Both the position numbers and the translations under genes were made by a program. This document shows positions 4,787 to 6,019 of a DNA stretch of 6,019 nt, in pieces (the first letter of the stretch is position 1; each line of letters starts with the position of its first letter). Source of the DNA: an uncultured Bacteroidota bacterium (GTDB lineage Bacteria > Bacteroidota > Bacteroidia > Chitinophagales > Chitinophagaceae); contig CAMLGP010000203.1 of the NCBI GenBank assembly GCA_946479535.1, positions 1 through 6,019 of the forward strand, given 5' to 3'. The notes beneath the pieces are model-generated. The model did no database searches. It saw only the letters and a program-made list of their open reading frames with translations, and was not told the DNA's origin.

Positions 4787-6019
4787 ATGCTCACCAGCAG
4801 ACTGGCTGTCCTGTTAGGACTGCTATCATTAGTATTTACTGCAACTGCCCAGGATAAAAAGGATAAAAAATGGGATGTAAGCAATCCCGATGGGCCTTAC
4901 AAAGAAGCCTCTTTTACTGTAAACGAAGGCACCTGGATGAACCTTGATGTTTCACCAGATGGAAAGGAGATTGTTTTTGACCTGCTGGGTGATATTTATA
5001 GCCTGCCTGCCACTGGCGGTACAGCAACCCTGCTGCGCGGTGGCCATGCCTTTGATATACAACCCCGGTATAGTCCTGATGGCAAAAAGATACTCTTTAC
5101 TTCTGATGGGGGTGGCGGTGATAATGTATGGTATATGAACAGGGATGGAAGTGGCGCTACACAGATAACAAAGGAAACTTTCAGGCTATTAAATAATGCA
5201 ACGTGGACTCCGGACGGACAATATATCATCGCCAAAAAACATTTCACCTCTACCCGTTCACTGGGTGCCGGGGAAATGTGGATGTATCATATTTCAGGAG
5301 GCGGAGGTTTGCAACTCACGGTGCGTAAGAATGATCAGCAGGATGTAAATGAACCCAATGTATCACCAGACGGCCGCTATGTCTATTTCAGTGAGGATAT
5401 GTATCCCGGAGGATCCTTTCAATACAATAAGGACCCCAATAACCAGATATTTGTTATCAAACGCTTTGACAGAGAAAAAGGAACCGTGGAAACGGTTACT
5501 GGTGGGCCCGGTGGAGCGGTACGGCCACAGGTTTCACACAATGGAAAATTATTAGCCTTTGTAAAAAGGATCAGAACCAAAACTGTATTATTCCTTCGCA
5601 ATATTGAAACGGGAGAGGAATGGCCCATCTATGATCAACTGAGCAAGGACCAGCAGGAAGCCTGGTCAGTATACGGCCTTTATACCGGCTATTCCTGGAC
5701 GCCTGATGATAAAGAGATCATTATCTGGGCAAATGGAAAGATCAACAGGGTGGATGTTAATACTGCCAACAAAGCAACAGCTATTCCTTTTACCTGCGCA
5801 GTGAAACAGAAGATCTATGATGCATTGCGCTTTCAGCAGGAGATTAACCCTTCCCGGTTTACGGTTAATGTGATCAGGCAAACCGTTACATCACCAGACG
5901 GTAAATGGATTGTATTTAGTGCAGTGGGTTATTTATGGAAAAAAGAATTGCCATCAGGAAAACCACAACGCAGTACTACAGGTACTGATTTTGAATATGA
6001 GCCATCTTTTTCTGCGGAT
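4787..6019 (+). CDS. exported PD40 beta-propeller protein, probably N-terminal part of a TolB-like amidohydrolase (cut by right edge)
   Basis: The window holds 411 codons with no stop. The start ATG (4787-4789) gives a good signal peptide: Arg5, hydrophobic core 6-18, ATA before Gln22. The mature part opens with a lysine-rich stretch (DKKDKK). Then come WD40-like PD40 blades marked by SPDGK (56-60), SPDGK (96-100), TPDGQ (141-145), SPDGR (193-197), SHNGK (250-254), TPDDK (305-309) and SPDGK (369-373), with another beginning at the edge. The segment LLNNATWTPDG (135-145) and the region 152-167 (FTSTRSLGAGEMWMYH) match what I recall of Bacteroidota proteins of about 1000-1100 residues in which this propeller precedes a metal-dependent amidohydrolase domain. 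That catalytic half is not in the window, so the enzyme role is inferred. The protein should lie in the periplasm or outside the cell. It is transcribed away from the kinase operon. Confidence 0.88.
   Translation, partial: MLTSRLAVLLGLLSLVFTATAQDKKDKKWDVSNPDGPYKEASFTVNEGTWMNLDVSPDGKEIVFDLLGDIYSLPATGGTATLLRGGHAFDIQPRYSPDGKKILFTSDGGGGDNVWYMNRDGSGATQITKETFRLLNNATWTPDGQYIIAKKHFTSTRSLGAGEMWMYHISGGGGLQLTVRKNDQQDVNEPNVSPDGRYVYFSEDMYPGGSFQYNKDPNNQIFVIKRFDREKGTVETVTGGPGGAVRPQVSHNGKLLAFVKRIRTKTVLFLRNIETGEEWPIYDQLSKDQQEAWSVYGLYTGYSWTPDDKEIIIWANGKINRVDVNTANKATAIPFTCAVKQKIYDALRFQQEINPSRFTVNVIRQTVTSPDGKWIVFSAVGYLWKKELPSGKPQRSTTGTDFEYEPSFSAD

Noticed and set aside
4853..4870. Short tandem repeat GATAAAAA in the propeller gene
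   Set aside because: It simply encodes the lysine-rich DKKDKK stretch after the signal peptide, and two copies are too few to indicate a phase-variable tract.

Overview
The window looks like a chromosomal segment of a Bacteroidota bacterium, most likely a member of the Chitinophagaceae or a close relative. The evidence is the gene families: the N-terminus of an Oar-like TonB-dependent receptor with a carboxypeptidase-regulatory-like domain, a secreted beta-propeller protein resembling the N-terminal half of the large PD40-amidohydrolases of this group, and a stack of PAS domains on a soluble histidine kinase. Base composition is moderate, the intergenic DNA is AT-rich, and most starts lack a Shine-Dalgarno sequence, as is usual in this phylum. 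The assignment rests on recognising protein families by eye and not on a search.

Layout, left to right. Positions 1-443 (minus) hold the first 147 codons of a TonB-dependent outer-membrane receptor that runs off the left edge. Positions 444-707 are intergenic, with two adjacent 8-bp inverted repeats (516-560) and a weaker one (615-645). Positions 708-4391 (minus) are a tight three-gene signalling operon. In transcription order it encodes a soluble kinase with four PAS domains (4391-2190), a single-domain Rcp1-like response regulator (2172-1759), and a protein with an N-terminal receiver fused to a NarX/DegS-type HisKA_3 kinase (1757-708). The gaps are 17 nt and 1 nt. Positions 4392-4786 form a divergent intergenic region unusually rich in perfect inverted repeats. 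Positions 4787-6019 (plus) hold the first 411 codons of an exported PD40 propeller protein that runs off the right edge.

How the genes may work together (inference): the PAS kinase senses a cytoplasmic signal and phosphorylates the free receiver, the receiver of the third protein, or both. That receiver would then gate a second kinase whose usual partner is a NarL/LuxR-type regulator. No DNA-binding output protein lies in the window, so the final regulator must be encoded elsewhere. The divergent propeller gene and the downstream receptor gene are positional candidates for targets, but nothing in the sequence proves this.

The points most worth a second look are: the kinase-receiver-kinase arrangement without an output regulator; a FixL-like histidine in the third PAS domain; a TTG start with open, PAS-like sequence upstream; and the cluster of palindromes in the divergent intergenic region. 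I see no CRISPR array, tRNA, rRNA, insertion sequence or phage gene.
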